A stretch of 31,212 nucleotides of DNA from positions 1 through 31,212 of the forward strand of contig DIEM01000036.1 of assembly GCA_002418625.1 (NCBI GenBank), written 5' to 3'. The DNA is from Firmicutes bacterium UBA5774 (GTDB lineage Bacteria > Bacillota > Clostridia > Peptostreptococcales > Anaerovoracaceae). Positions 8,734-15,885 of the stretch are shown here, one piece after another (positions within the stretch are counted from its first letter, which is position 1; every line of letters starts with the position of its first letter). The translations under genes were made by a program, and so were the position numbers. The notes under the pieces are model-generated. The model was not told the origin of the DNA, ran no database searches, and saw only the letters and a list, made by a program, of their open reading frames with translations.

Positions 8734-9966
8734 ATGCGTTCGAGCAAACTTGAAAAAAGGCCTCCGAGGTCCGCCAACGGCTGGACGCTTCAATCCGCTG
8801 AAGGAGAAAGCCTGACGGCACGGGCCGGGTACGGTCTGAATAGCAAAGAGAGCAGGACTGCAAAAGGCCCCGGGGACTTCATGCTGTTCGCCACGGTGAT
8901 CGGGCTTGTTGTCTTTGGCATTATCATGGTGTTCAGCTCAAGCTATTATGATGCGCTCGATAAACAAGGCAACGCCTTTCATTATCTGATCCGCGATATC
9001 GAATGGGCCGGGCTCGGTCTATTGGCGATGCTGTTTACCAGCTATCTGCCGTATCGTGTTTATAAAAAGTGGTCCGGCGGCATCATCATCATCAGCCTAG
9101 TGCTGCTTTTCCTCGTATTTACCCCCCTGGGCCTCGAATTGAACTACGCGGTCCGATGGCTCAAGATCGGACCGATCACCGTCATGCCGGGAGAGCTCGC
9201 GAAAATTGCCGTCATCATCTACGTATCGGCCTTTTATGCCGGGAAGCCTTCAAGGATCAAATCCCTGACACACGGCGTGCTTCCGATGCTTGGCCTGATG
9301 GCCCTGTTTGCGGGGCTCATCATCATGCAGCCCAATCTCAGCACGGCCATCACGGTGTGCTTTATAATTGCAGGAATCATGTTCGTCGCAGGCTTGAACG
9401 TCTTTTATCTTATTACGGTCGGCGGCATCGGGATAGCGGGGATCCTGTTCCTGATCTTCAGTGACAGTGACGGATACTGGCTGAGGCGTTTTACTACATT
9501 CACAGATCCTTTCGCCGACCCGAGGGGGGATGGATGGCAGGTCGTACAGTCGCTTCTCGCGCTCGGCTCCGGAGGCCTCTTCGGTGTTGGACTCGGAAAA
9601 AGCATCCAGAAGACGCTTTACCTGCCTGAGCCTCAGAACGATTTCATTTTCGCGATCATAGGCGAGGAGCTCGGCTTTGTCGGCTGCGCGCTGCTGATCG
9701 TCGTATTCATGTTTCTGGTATACAGAGGCGTCCATATAGCCTTGAACGCTCCGGATCTGTTTGGCATGCTGCTGGCATCCGGCATCACGATCATGGTCGC
9801 GGTCCAGGTCATGCTGAATATCGCCGTCGTGACATCGTCGATGCCGCCGACCGGAATCGCATTGCCCTTCATCAGCTGGGGAGGGAACTCCCTGCTGATA
9901 TTCATGGCGTCCATGGGCATATTGCTGAACATATCGAGTTATTCTAAAAAGAAGGTGCAAAAATGA
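8734..9966 (+). CDS. ftsW: Peptidoglycan glycosyltransferase FtsW (SEDS family)
   Basis: FtsW polymerises lipid II into glycan strands at the septum in complex with the class B PBP. The ATG at 8734 is one base after the murD stop, with GGAG at 8722-8725; the longer open frame from 8560 lies inside murD and is not coding. The 410 residues begin with a basic, low-hydrophobicity cytoplasmic tail of roughly 49 residues, then about ten membrane helices. Family landmarks are VFSSSYYDA after the first helix, LPEPQNDFIFAIIGEELG (containing the conserved acidic/aromatic loop) and ALPFISWGGNSL near the end. The loop resembles SpoVE as well as FtsW; only one SEDS gene is seen here, so a division role is likeliest. 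The stop overlaps the murG start by four bases (ATGA). Confidence 0.94.
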   Translation: MRSSKLEKRPPRSANGWTLQSAEGESLTARAGYGLNSKESRTAKGPGDFMLFATVIGLVVFGIIMVFSSSYYDALDKQGNAFHYLIRDIEWAGLGLLAMLFTSYLPYRVYKKWSGGIIIISLVLLFLVFTPLGLELNYAVRWLKIGPITVMPGELAKIAVIIYVSAFYAGKPSRIKSLTHGVLPMLGLMALFAGLIIMQPNLSTAITVCFIIAGIMFVAGLNVFYLITVGGIGIAGILFLIFSDSDGYWLRRFTTFTDPFADPRGDGWQVVQSLLALGSGGLFGVGLGKSIQKTLYLPEPQNDFIFAIIGEELGFVGCALLIVVFMFLVYRGVHIALNAPDLFGMLLASGITIMVAVQVMLNIAVVTSSMPPTGIALPFISWGGNSLLIFMASMGILLNISSYSKKKVQK

Positions 9967-11057
9967 AGATCATCATGACCGGCGGCGGGACCGGCGGCCA
10001 TATTTATCCCGCGATCACAATAGCGGATAAAATAAGGCGAAGGCATCCGGATGCGGAGATCCTTTTCGTCGGAACGCGCAGGGGAATGGAAAAGGATATC
10101 GTGCCGCATCACGGCTATCCTATAGAATTCATTGAAGTTTCGGGCTTCAACAGGAAGAATCCGCTGAAAAGCATCAGGACGATCAGGGATCTGCTGGCCG
10201 GCATCAGGCAGGCCAATGAGATCATCGGACGTTTCAGGCCTGATATCGTGATCGGCACCGGCGGCTATGTATGCGGCCCGGTCGTGCGCGCAGCAGGGAA
10301 AAGAGGCGTCAGGGCCTTTATCCATGAGCAGAATGCCTTGCCCGGCCTCACAAACAAAATGCTCGAGAAACATGCGCACAAGGTTTTTATCAGCTTCGAG
10401 GAATCGCGAAAATATTTTAAGGATCAAAATAAAATCGTACTGACCGGAAATCCGATCCGAAAGGATTTTTTGCGGTGCAGCTTGAGCGGAAACAGGGAAA
10501 AATTTGGCATCGGAGCGACGGATTTCGTTGTACTGTGCTTTGGAGGAAGCCTGGGTTCAGAAACGATCAACAACGCTGTCGCCGACGCGATCGGAATGTT
10601 CGGCGGCATCGGCGGCCTGCGGCTGTATTTCATAACCGGAAAAACCCACTACTCCGGCATCAGGGAAAAGGTCGCGGCAATGCCGCTGCCGCCCGGGGAC
10701 AATATCAGTGTACTCGAATATGTCAACGACATGCCTGATTATCTTGCCTGTGCGGATCTGGTGATCAGCAGGGCAGGCGCCCTGACGGTTTCGGAGATCT
10801 GCGCCTGCGGAAAGGCGTCTATCCTGATCCCTTCGCCGAACGTCGCCAACAATCATCAGTATTTCAACGCGAAGGTCCTGGCGGACGCCGGCGCCGCAAT
10901 CATCATGGAGGAAAAGGATCTCACGGGCATGAAACTTTTCGATACGGTGATGCGTCTTAAAGGCAACAAGGAAATGCTCAACAGGATGAGCCGCGAAAGC
11001 GGGAAATTGGGACGCATGGACGCCGCTGAAATTATCTATGATAACCTTGATATATAA
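9963..11057 (+). CDS. murG: UDP-GlcNAc:undecaprenyl-PP-MurNAc-pentapeptide GlcNAc-transferase MurG
   Basis: MurG is a peripheral inner-face membrane glycosyltransferase (GT28, GT-B fold) that converts lipid I to lipid II. ATG 9963 overlaps the ftsW stop as ATGA, so the two are probably translationally coupled; a GAAGGTG ribosome site lies in the ftsW end. The 364 residues open with the glycine-rich loop GGGTGGHIYPA (7-17), continue with IGTGGYVCGP, FIHEQNALPGLTN, a second glycine loop GGSLGSETIN and the donor-site segment ISRAGALTVSEICA. All are MurG signatures and the length is normal. A candidate promoter overlaps its last codons. In Bacillus subtilis murB follows murG; here it does not. 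Confidence 0.97.
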   Translation: MKIIMTGGGTGGHIYPAITIADKIRRRHPDAEILFVGTRRGMEKDIVPHHGYPIEFIEVSGFNRKNPLKSIRTIRDLLAGIRQANEIIGRFRPDIVIGTGGYVCGPVVRAAGKRGVRAFIHEQNALPGLTNKMLEKHAHKVFISFEESRKYFKDQNKIVLTGNPIRKDFLRCSLSGNREKFGIGATDFVVLCFGGSLGSETINNAVADAIGMFGGIGGLRLYFITGKTHYSGIREKVAAMPLPPGDNISVLEYVNDMPDYLACADLVISRAGALTVSEICACGKASILIPSPNVANNHQYFNAKVLADAGAAIIMEEKDLTGMKLFDTVMRLKGNKEMLNRMSRESGKLGRMDAAEIIYDNLDI

Positions 11058-11076
11058 GCGCATTATATGATATATT
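11047..11076 (+). promoter_or_regulatory. Candidate sigma-A promoter upstream of ftsQ
   Basis: TTGATA (11047-11052) and TATATT (11071-11076), each 5 of 6 to consensus, are separated by 18 bases. The -35 lies in the last codons of murG. Predicted transcription starts near 11083 and would give an 87-base leader before ftsQ. The AT-rich patch stands out against GC-rich surroundings. This site is read from sequence only. Confidence 0.5.
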
Positions 11077-11108
11077 AATCTATGGCATGATATCCCGTAC
11101 GAGCCCGG

Positions 11109-11134
11109 CGCCGGTATGCGCCATGCGGCCGGCG
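11109..11134 (+). promoter_or_regulatory. GC-rich hairpin in the ftsQ leader
   Basis: CGCCGG (11109-11114) pairs with CCGGCG (11129-11134) over a 14-base loop that itself contains ATG-CGC-CAT. The left arm overlaps a perfect 10-base palindrome, CCGGCGCCGG (11105-11114). No T-run follows, so it is not an intrinsic terminator. The upstream in-frame ATG at 11116 falls in this loop, which argues against its use as the ftsQ start. Confidence 0.4.
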
Positions 11135-11169
11135 GGACCGTAATTGGCAATAGGAAGAAGCGGAAACAA

Positions 11170-11922
11170 ATGGATGGATCCAAGGACATAAAAGTCAGGA
11201 AAAAGAAAAAACGAAAAAAGAAAAATTATCTATTGCGTCTTATTCTGCTGATTTGCATCGGTGTCTGCCTCTATTTCTTTTTTACCTCAAGCCTGTTCGA
11301 TATCAACGAGATCGCAGTTGAAAACAACGATTACTATACACCGGAGCAGATCATCAGCATCGCGGGCGCCATAACAGGCGGAAATACATTTGCGGAGCGG
11401 ACCGGCGCCATGAAGGACAAGCTTCTCGAGGATCCCTACATCAAGAACGCATCGGTATCAAGGAAGCTGCCCGATGGACTCGTGATCACCGTCCAGGAGC
11501 GCAAAGAAGCCGCTTATGTCGTTTATCGCTCTGAATATGTGATCATTGACAGTGACGGCATCGTGCTGCGTAAAGCGAAGGTGGAGCCGAAGCTGACGGT
11601 CATGGAAGGCATGACGGTCAAGAAGATCGAAACCGGCGAACCGCTCGAGGCCGAAGAAAACGCCATGCTGACCGGAACGCTGTCGCTGCTCAAGCAGATG
11701 GAGGAGCAGGAGCTTTATTTTAAAAGGATCACCTTTTCCAGCGTCGTGATCAAGGCGTATATATATGACAGCCTGATCTGCGAGGCGACGCCTGAAAATC
11801 TTTCGGCCGGAATGCCCCAGCTGAAGGAAGTGATCACGGATCTTTACAGCAAGGGCATAGAACGCGGAGTCATTAAAATGGGCAGCGACGGATATTTTGC
11901 ATTCAGTCCGCTGCCCGAGTAG
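11170..11922 (+). CDS. ftsQ: Cell division protein FtsQ/DivIB
   Basis: FtsQ/DivIB is a bitopic divisome protein that, with FtsL and DivIC/FtsB, regulates septal synthesis. I place the start at ATG 11170, after AGGAAG (11152-11157, spacing 12); an in-frame ATG at 11116 sits in a GC-rich hairpin loop without a ribosome site. The 250-residue protein has a strongly basic cytoplasmic tail (lysine-rich, residues 4-18), one membrane helix at about 21-39, then a POTRA domain starting at SLFDINEIAVENN and reaching roughly residue 112, with the KLPDGLVITVQER segment typical of FtsQ/DivIB, followed by a beta domain. Sequence is divergent, as usual in this family, but topology and position between murG and the DUF881 genes support the call. 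Confidence 0.88.
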   Translation: MDGSKDIKVRKKKKRKKKNYLLRLILLICIGVCLYFFFTSSLFDINEIAVENNDYYTPEQIISIAGAITGGNTFAERTGAMKDKLLEDPYIKNASVSRKLPDGLVITVQERKEAAYVVYRSEYVIIDSDGIVLRKAKVEPKLTVMEGMTVKKIETGEPLEAEENAMLTGTLSLLKQMEEQELYFKRITFSSVVIKAYIYDSLICEATPENLSAGMPQLKEVITDLYSKGIERGVIKMGSDGYFAFSPLPE

Positions 11923-11931
11923 GAGACGGCA

Positions 11932-12660
11932 ATGAAAAAATATGGCGGGATCATATTGACAGGTTTTTTAGCATTGCTGATCGGGCTGGTCTTGTCCGTT
12001 CAGATCACGACGACCCAGGGAGCGGATCCCGGAGGTCTGATTCCGCTTGCGAAAGCCCAGGGATACGAGACGGAGCTGAAAAAGGTCCGTGCTGAAAAGG
12101 AAGTCATATTGCAGGAATTGATCGCTCTCGAAACCCAGATGGAAGAGATCAAGCAGGCCAGATCCGCTGACGACGTCGTCGTCCAGGGGCTGGTGGCCGA
12201 TCTGGATAAATATAAGATGGCGTCCGGCGTCGTCGATGTCAAAGGCCCCGGCGTGACTGTCACGATCAATGACCCTGAAGTGATAGACGAATCCGGCGAG
12301 GAATACAGTGTCATCATGTACAATTACGAATTATTGCTGAGCCTTGTCAATAAACTCAAGGATGCCGGCGCCGAAGCGATATCGGTGAACGGGCAGCGGA
12401 TCATCAGCACCACCGAGATCAGTCTGGCGGGAGAGAACGTTAATATCAACGCAGTCCCCACAGCGCCGCCGTATGTCATTAAAGCCATCGGCAACCCCGA
12501 TACGATCGAATCCACGCTGAATATCCGCTTCGGGGTCGTGGAGCAGATGAAGAACCGGTACAATCTGCGCGTCGAGATCAAGAAGAGCGAGGAAGTCGAG
12601 ATCCCAAGATTCAGCAGTGTCATAACATTCAGATACGCGAAGCCGGTCGAGGCCGAATAG
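11932..12660 (+). CDS. DUF881 family membrane protein, first of two (YlxW-like)
   Basis: DUF881 proteins of unknown biochemical function sit between divIB and sbp in many Gram-positive dcw clusters; Bacillus subtilis has ylxW and ylxX in this place. ATG 11932 follows TAGGAGA. The 242 residues show a short positive N-terminus, a membrane anchor at about 7-25, a predicted coiled coil near 40-80 (acidic/basic heptads, ETELKKVRAEKEV) and the globular DUF881 core with VDVKGPGVTVTIND, LVNKLKDAGAEAISVNGQR and a final RFSSVITFRYAKPVE. The core probably faces outward. The gene is spaced ten bases from ftsQ and eleven from its paralogue. Function is not known from the sequence; a link to division is inferred from position. 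Confidence 0.85.
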   Translation: MKKYGGIILTGFLALLIGLVLSVQITTTQGADPGGLIPLAKAQGYETELKKVRAEKEVILQELIALETQMEEIKQARSADDVVVQGLVADLDKYKMASGVVDVKGPGVTVTINDPEVIDESGEEYSVIMYNYELLLSLVNKLKDAGAEAISVNGQRIISTTEISLAGENVNINAVPTAPPYVIKAIGNPDTIESTLNIRFGVVEQMKNRYNLRVEIKKSEEVEIPRFSSVITFRYAKPVEAE

Positions 12661-12671
12661 GTGGTGCGGCA

Positions 12672-13388
12672 ATGAAGGCGAAGATATTTTTCATATTCGT
12701 GGCATGCATGGTTGTCGGTTTTTCGCTTACGGTGCAGGCGAGAATGACCAATGGGCAGCATCTTTATGTTTCGGCAAGGGTCATCAGCGACCTGCAGACG
12801 ACCATAGAAAGCGAACATAAGGAAATAGAGAATGTCGGCAGGCTCATCGAGGAAGCTGCGGCGGAGCTCGAGGAGCTGAAAAAATTTGAAACGGCCGAGG
12901 CGGACGACACCGGGTTCAAGGAGAAGCTGGAGCAGGAGCTTGCTTATTACAGGATGCTCAGCGGCGCCGTCGATGCCCGGGGAGAAGGCGTATCGGTCAC
13001 GATAGATGACGGAACCAGGCCGTTGTACGCCGGTGAGGACCCCAACAATGTTCTCGTGCACGACGCGGATCTGCTGATCATTGTCAACGAGCTGAAATCG
13101 GCGGGCGCGGAGGTCATTGCCATCAATGGGCAAAGGATCGTGAATTTTACGGAGATCGCATGCTCCGGTTACACGGTCAGGATCAACGACCAGTTTTTCG
13201 CAAGGCCGTTCAGGATAGAAGCCATTGGGGACTCAAAGAGAATGGCGGCGGTGCTGGTCGCGGCAGAGGGCTACGGAGCGCTGCTCAAGGATTATGGGCT
13301 GACATTTGAGGTCGAGATCAAGGAAGATATCCTGATTGAGAAAATAGGTCACAGTACAGTATACCGCTATATGGAAAAGGTCCAATAG
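12672..13388 (+). CDS. DUF881 family membrane protein, second of two (YlxX-like)
   Basis: This is the second tandem DUF881 paralogue, 238 residues. ATG 12672 follows a weaker AGGTGGTG ribosome site, suggesting partial dependence on translation of the preceding gene. It has a hydrophobic anchor at about 4-22, a heptad-rich stretch near 35-75 (ESEHKEIENVGRLIEEA), and the conserved core with VDARGEGVSVTIDDG, LIIVNELKSAGAEVIAINGQR and a terminal HSTVYRYMEKVQ. The GQRI block is shared with the first copy, but the two differ widely elsewhere, so the duplication is old. No enzymatic motif is apparent. It is followed by sbp, reproducing the ylxW-ylxX-sbp order of Bacillus. Confidence 0.85.
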   Translation: MKAKIFFIFVACMVVGFSLTVQARMTNGQHLYVSARVISDLQTTIESEHKEIENVGRLIEEAAAELEELKKFETAEADDTGFKEKLEQELAYYRMLSGAVDARGEGVSVTIDDGTRPLYAGEDPNNVLVHDADLLIIVNELKSAGAEVIAINGQRIVNFTEIACSGYTVRINDQFFARPFRIEAIGDSKRMAAVLVAAEGYGALLKDYGLTFEVEIKEDILIEKIGHSTVYRYMEKVQ

Positions 13389-13425
13389 CGCGACGGGTCA
13401 ACGGATCCGCAAAGGAGGAATTGAA

Positions 13426-13773
13426 TTGATCATCGCATCCATCGTCGGTCTTGCGGCCGGCATTTCGCTGGGATTCATCCAGAATATATCGTATCCGTCG
13501 GAGTATTCGTTTTACATCACCATGGCGCTCCTGGCGGCGCTTGACTCGATCGTCGGCGCGGCGAGGGCACAGCTCGAAGGCAAATACAACATGGTCATCT
13601 TTACGACGGGCTTCTTTCTGAATGCCGTTCTTGCTGGCCTGCTCGCGTATCTTGGAGACCGCCTCGGCGTACCTTTGTATTATGCCGCGATCCTTGTTTT
13701 CGGCGGCAGGCTGTTCCAGAACCTGGGCGTCATAAGAAGGATCGTTCTGGACAGATATGTGTTAAAAAAATAG
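13426..13773 (+). CDS. sbp: Small basic protein Sbp (DUF1290 family)
   Basis: Sbp is a small polytopic membrane protein of unknown function found upstream of ftsA/ftsZ in Firmicutes. I take the TTG at 13426 as start because a strong AAAGGAGG (13411-13418) sits seven bases upstream and the protein then begins directly with a membrane helix; no ATG is nearby. The 115 residues contain three or four hydrophobic segments: about 3-17, 28-41, 54-74 and 80-95. Conserved features are the ALLAALDSIVGAARA segment and GRLFQNLGVIRR near the end. Length is close to the 120-residue norm. It is followed by a 96-base gap carrying the ftsZ promoter, where Bacillus has ftsA. Confidence 0.9.
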   Translation: MIIASIVGLAAGISLGFIQNISYPSEYSFYITMALLAALDSIVGAARAQLEGKYNMVIFTTGFFLNAVLAGLLAYLGDRLGVPLYYAAILVFGGRLFQNLGVIRRIVLDRYVLKK

Positions 13774-13813
13774 GCATGCCGGCCAATTAAGCCGTGCAAA
13801 TAATGTATGCGCA

Positions 13814-13822
13814 TGATATAAT
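13814..13822 (+). promoter_or_regulatory. Extended -10 promoter for ftsZ
   Basis: TGATATAAT (13814-13822) combines a perfect TATAAT with the extended -10 TG dinucleotide. No good -35 lies 16-18 bases upstream, as often for extended -10 promoters. Transcription would begin near 13829. A small inverted repeat, ACAC (13823-13826) with GTGT (13833-13836), lies at the predicted start. The leader before ftsZ would be about 40 bases. Confidence 0.65.
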
Positions 13823-13869
13823 ACACAATATAGTGTGTGACATGAATTTTTTGGGGAGGGTACCATATT

Positions 13870-14997
13870 ATGTTGCAATTTGAAGTGAATATAGAAAACA
13901 GCGCCCAGATCAAGGTTATTGGCGTCGGCGGAGGCGGAAGCAACGCGGTCAACAGAATGATCGAGGCGGGTCTTAAGGGAATAGATTTTATTGCGGTCAA
14001 TACCGACAAGCAGGCGCTTAGCGGGTCCATGGCCGAGACTAAGATTCAGATAGGCGAAAAGCTGACCAGAGGGCTTGGGGCCGGCGCGAATCCCGAGATC
14101 GGGCAGAAAGCCGCGGAAGAGAATATAGACGCAATCATCAAATTCATGACCGGATCCGATATGGTGTTCATAACCGTCGGCATGGGCGGCGGGACCGGAA
14201 CCGGCGCGGCACCCATCATTGCCAAGGCTGCCAAGGATCTCGGCATTCTTACAGTAGGCGTCGTGACAAGGCCGTTCACATTTGAAGGCAAAAAAAGGAA
14301 GGACCATGCCGATCTCGGCATCAAATTCCTGAAGAAATATGTGGATTCGCTCGTTGTGGTACCCAACGACAAGCTGCTTCAGATCTCGGAGAAAAACACT
14401 TCCATGCTGGACGCGTTCACGATGGCGGACGATGTGCTCAAACAGGGTGTTCAGGGCATATCGGACCTGATCGCCGAAGCTGGGCTGATCAATCTGGATT
14501 TTGCGGATGTCAAGACGATCATGAGCGAAAAGGGCGTGGCCCACATGGGCGTCGGCAGAGGAGCGGGCGAAGAGCGCGTTTCCAAAGCCGTGAAGGAAGC
14601 GATCGAAAGTCCGCTGCTCGAAACATCCATCAACGGCGCCAAGGCGATCCTGCTGAATATCACAGGGGGATACGATCTGGGCATGCTGGAGGTCAACGAG
14701 GCCGCGGACATGATCGAAAAAGCGGCTGACCGCGACGCGATCGTCATATTTGGAACGTCGATCAAAGAAGACATGAATGATGAAATAAAGATCACTGTCA
14801 TAGCGACCGGATTTGAAGACAGGAATTATGACGGCATCCCCATCTTTGGAACGACTGAGACAGAAGAAGCGAAGGGAAAGGATCCGGACAGGGAAGAGGA
14901 AAAACCAGCAGAGACGATTGCCGGCGCCGGGCTGGGAATGTCAGGGATCGAATTCGATATACCGAGCTTCCTTGGAGGTAATAAGGGGAATATCTAA
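13870..14997 (+). CDS. ftsZ: Cell division protein FtsZ
   Basis: FtsZ is a tubulin-like GTPase that polymerises into the Z ring and recruits the divisome. ATG 13870 follows GGGGAGGG at nine bases. The 375 residues show the N-terminal Rossmann motif IGVGGGGSNAVNRM (17-30), the tubulin signature GGGTGTGAAP (106-115), NTDK nucleotide-contact sequence (44-47) and the T7 catalytic loop N208-L-D210-F-A-D213. The C-terminal linker is short and rich in E and K, followed by the conserved partner-binding peptide FDIPSFLGG close to the end, which binds FtsA, SepF or ZapA-type partners. All active-site residues are intact. It is expressed from its own extended -10 promoter plus probable readthrough, and is followed by a terminator. 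Confidence 0.98.
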   Translation: MLQFEVNIENSAQIKVIGVGGGGSNAVNRMIEAGLKGIDFIAVNTDKQALSGSMAETKIQIGEKLTRGLGAGANPEIGQKAAEENIDAIIKFMTGSDMVFITVGMGGGTGTGAAPIIAKAAKDLGILTVGVVTRPFTFEGKKRKDHADLGIKFLKKYVDSLVVVPNDKLLQISEKNTSMLDAFTMADDVLKQGVQGISDLIAEAGLINLDFADVKTIMSEKGVAHMGVGRGAGEERVSKAVKEAIESPLLETSINGAKAILLNITGGYDLGMLEVNEAADMIEKAADRDAIVIFGTSIKEDMNDEIKITVIATGFEDRNYDGIPIFGTTETEEAKGKDPDREEEKPAETIAGAGLGMSGIEFDIPSFLGGNKGNI

Positions 14998-15013
14998 TAA
15001 TTGGAGAATCAGA

Positions 15014-15039
15014 AGCCGGTATCAAACTGCCGGCTTTTT
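15014..15039 (+). terminator. Intrinsic terminator after ftsZ
   Basis: AGCCGG (15014-15019) and CCGGCT (15030-15035) form a 6-bp stem with a 10-base loop; a T-run (15035-15039) and TATTT follow. It starts 16 bases after the ftsZ stop, marking the end of the dcw transcript. No strong promoter is visible between it and the next gene, so some readthrough is likely. Confidence 0.8.
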
Positions 15040-15072
15040 ATTTGTCCGGCGGAGTATTGGACGGAGCGGCGC

Positions 15073-15870
15073 GTGAAGGAAGAAATCAGTTCAAAAGAGA
15101 ACAGGATGATCAAGCTGGCAAGAAAACTCGCCAGGAAGAAATACAGGGACGAGTTCGGACAATTCCTCGCGGAGGGCCTGAACCTGATCGATGAGGCGCT
15201 GCGATGCGGAGCCGGGATCCAATTTGTCCTGATGGATCAGGATGAGCGCTCCGCGACGCATGAGGCCCGAGTGCTGGAGGACAGGCTTCGCGGAGCAGGC
15301 ATTCCCGTCCATGCTGTCGAAAGTTCGCTTTTCAGGGAGCTGGCGGATACGGAAACGCCGCAATGCATGCTTGGCGTTATTGGAAAGAAGGTTTATACTG
15401 AATATGATATTTTCAGCGGTGACGTGGTCGTGCTGGACAGGCTTCAGGATCCCGGCAATCTGGGAACGATCCTAAGGACGGCCGACGCGGCGGGATTCCG
15501 CGGAGCTATACTTATGAAGGGCTGCGGCGATGTCTTTTCGCCCAAGACCGTCCGCGCGACGGCGGGATCCATATTCAGGGTGCCGGTGATTTCTATGGAC
15601 GCTCCGGAGGAAGCCGTGGCGCTTCTTAAAAACAAGGATTACAGCATTCTCTGCACGACGCCGGCAGGGACGGAGCTGCCGTACGATATAGACATGCGCG
15701 GCAGGATCGCGCTTGTCGTAGGCAATGAAGCGGGCGGCGCCTGCGGTTATTTCCAGGAGCATTCGCACCATCTTGTCCGGATCCCGATGGCCGGGCCGAT
15801 CGAATCGCTGAACGCGTCAGTGGCGGCAGGCATTATGATGTATGAGGCAGTCAGGCAGAAATCAAAATAA
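15073..15870 (+). CDS. SpoU/TrmH-family rRNA 2'-O-methyltransferase (YsgA/RlmP-like)
   Basis: This is a SPOUT-class SAM-dependent 2'-O-ribose methyltransferase, most likely acting on 23S rRNA. The open frame reaches back to 15001, but that stretch encodes the terminator; GTG 15073 with GGAG at 15063-15066 is the best start and gives 265 residues beginning with a KEEISSKENRMIKLARKL substrate-binding region. An N-terminal L30e-like domain is followed by the SpoU trefoil-knot domain with VLDRLQDPGNLGTILRTADA (about 121-140), VVGNEAGG (about 215-222) and IPMAGPIESLNASVAAGI near the C-terminus. In Bacillus subtilis ysgA precedes pheST; YsgA has been reported to modify the 23S rRNA A loop (RlmP), and synteny points to that subgroup. 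Exact target cannot be fixed from sequence alone. Confidence 0.88.
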   Translation: MKEEISSKENRMIKLARKLARKKYRDEFGQFLAEGLNLIDEALRCGAGIQFVLMDQDERSATHEARVLEDRLRGAGIPVHAVESSLFRELADTETPQCMLGVIGKKVYTEYDIFSGDVVVLDRLQDPGNLGTILRTADAAGFRGAILMKGCGDVFSPKTVRATAGSIFRVPVISMDAPEEAVALLKNKDYSILCTTPAGTELPYDIDMRGRIALVVGNEAGGACGYFQEHSHHLVRIPMAGPIESLNASVAAGIMMYEAVRQKSK

Positions 15871-15885
15871 ATTTGGAGGATAGTT

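Noticed and set aside
15871..15885. Possible T-box leader for pheST
   Set aside because: Only 15 bases separate pheS from the preceding gene, too short for a T-box; none of its motifs appear.
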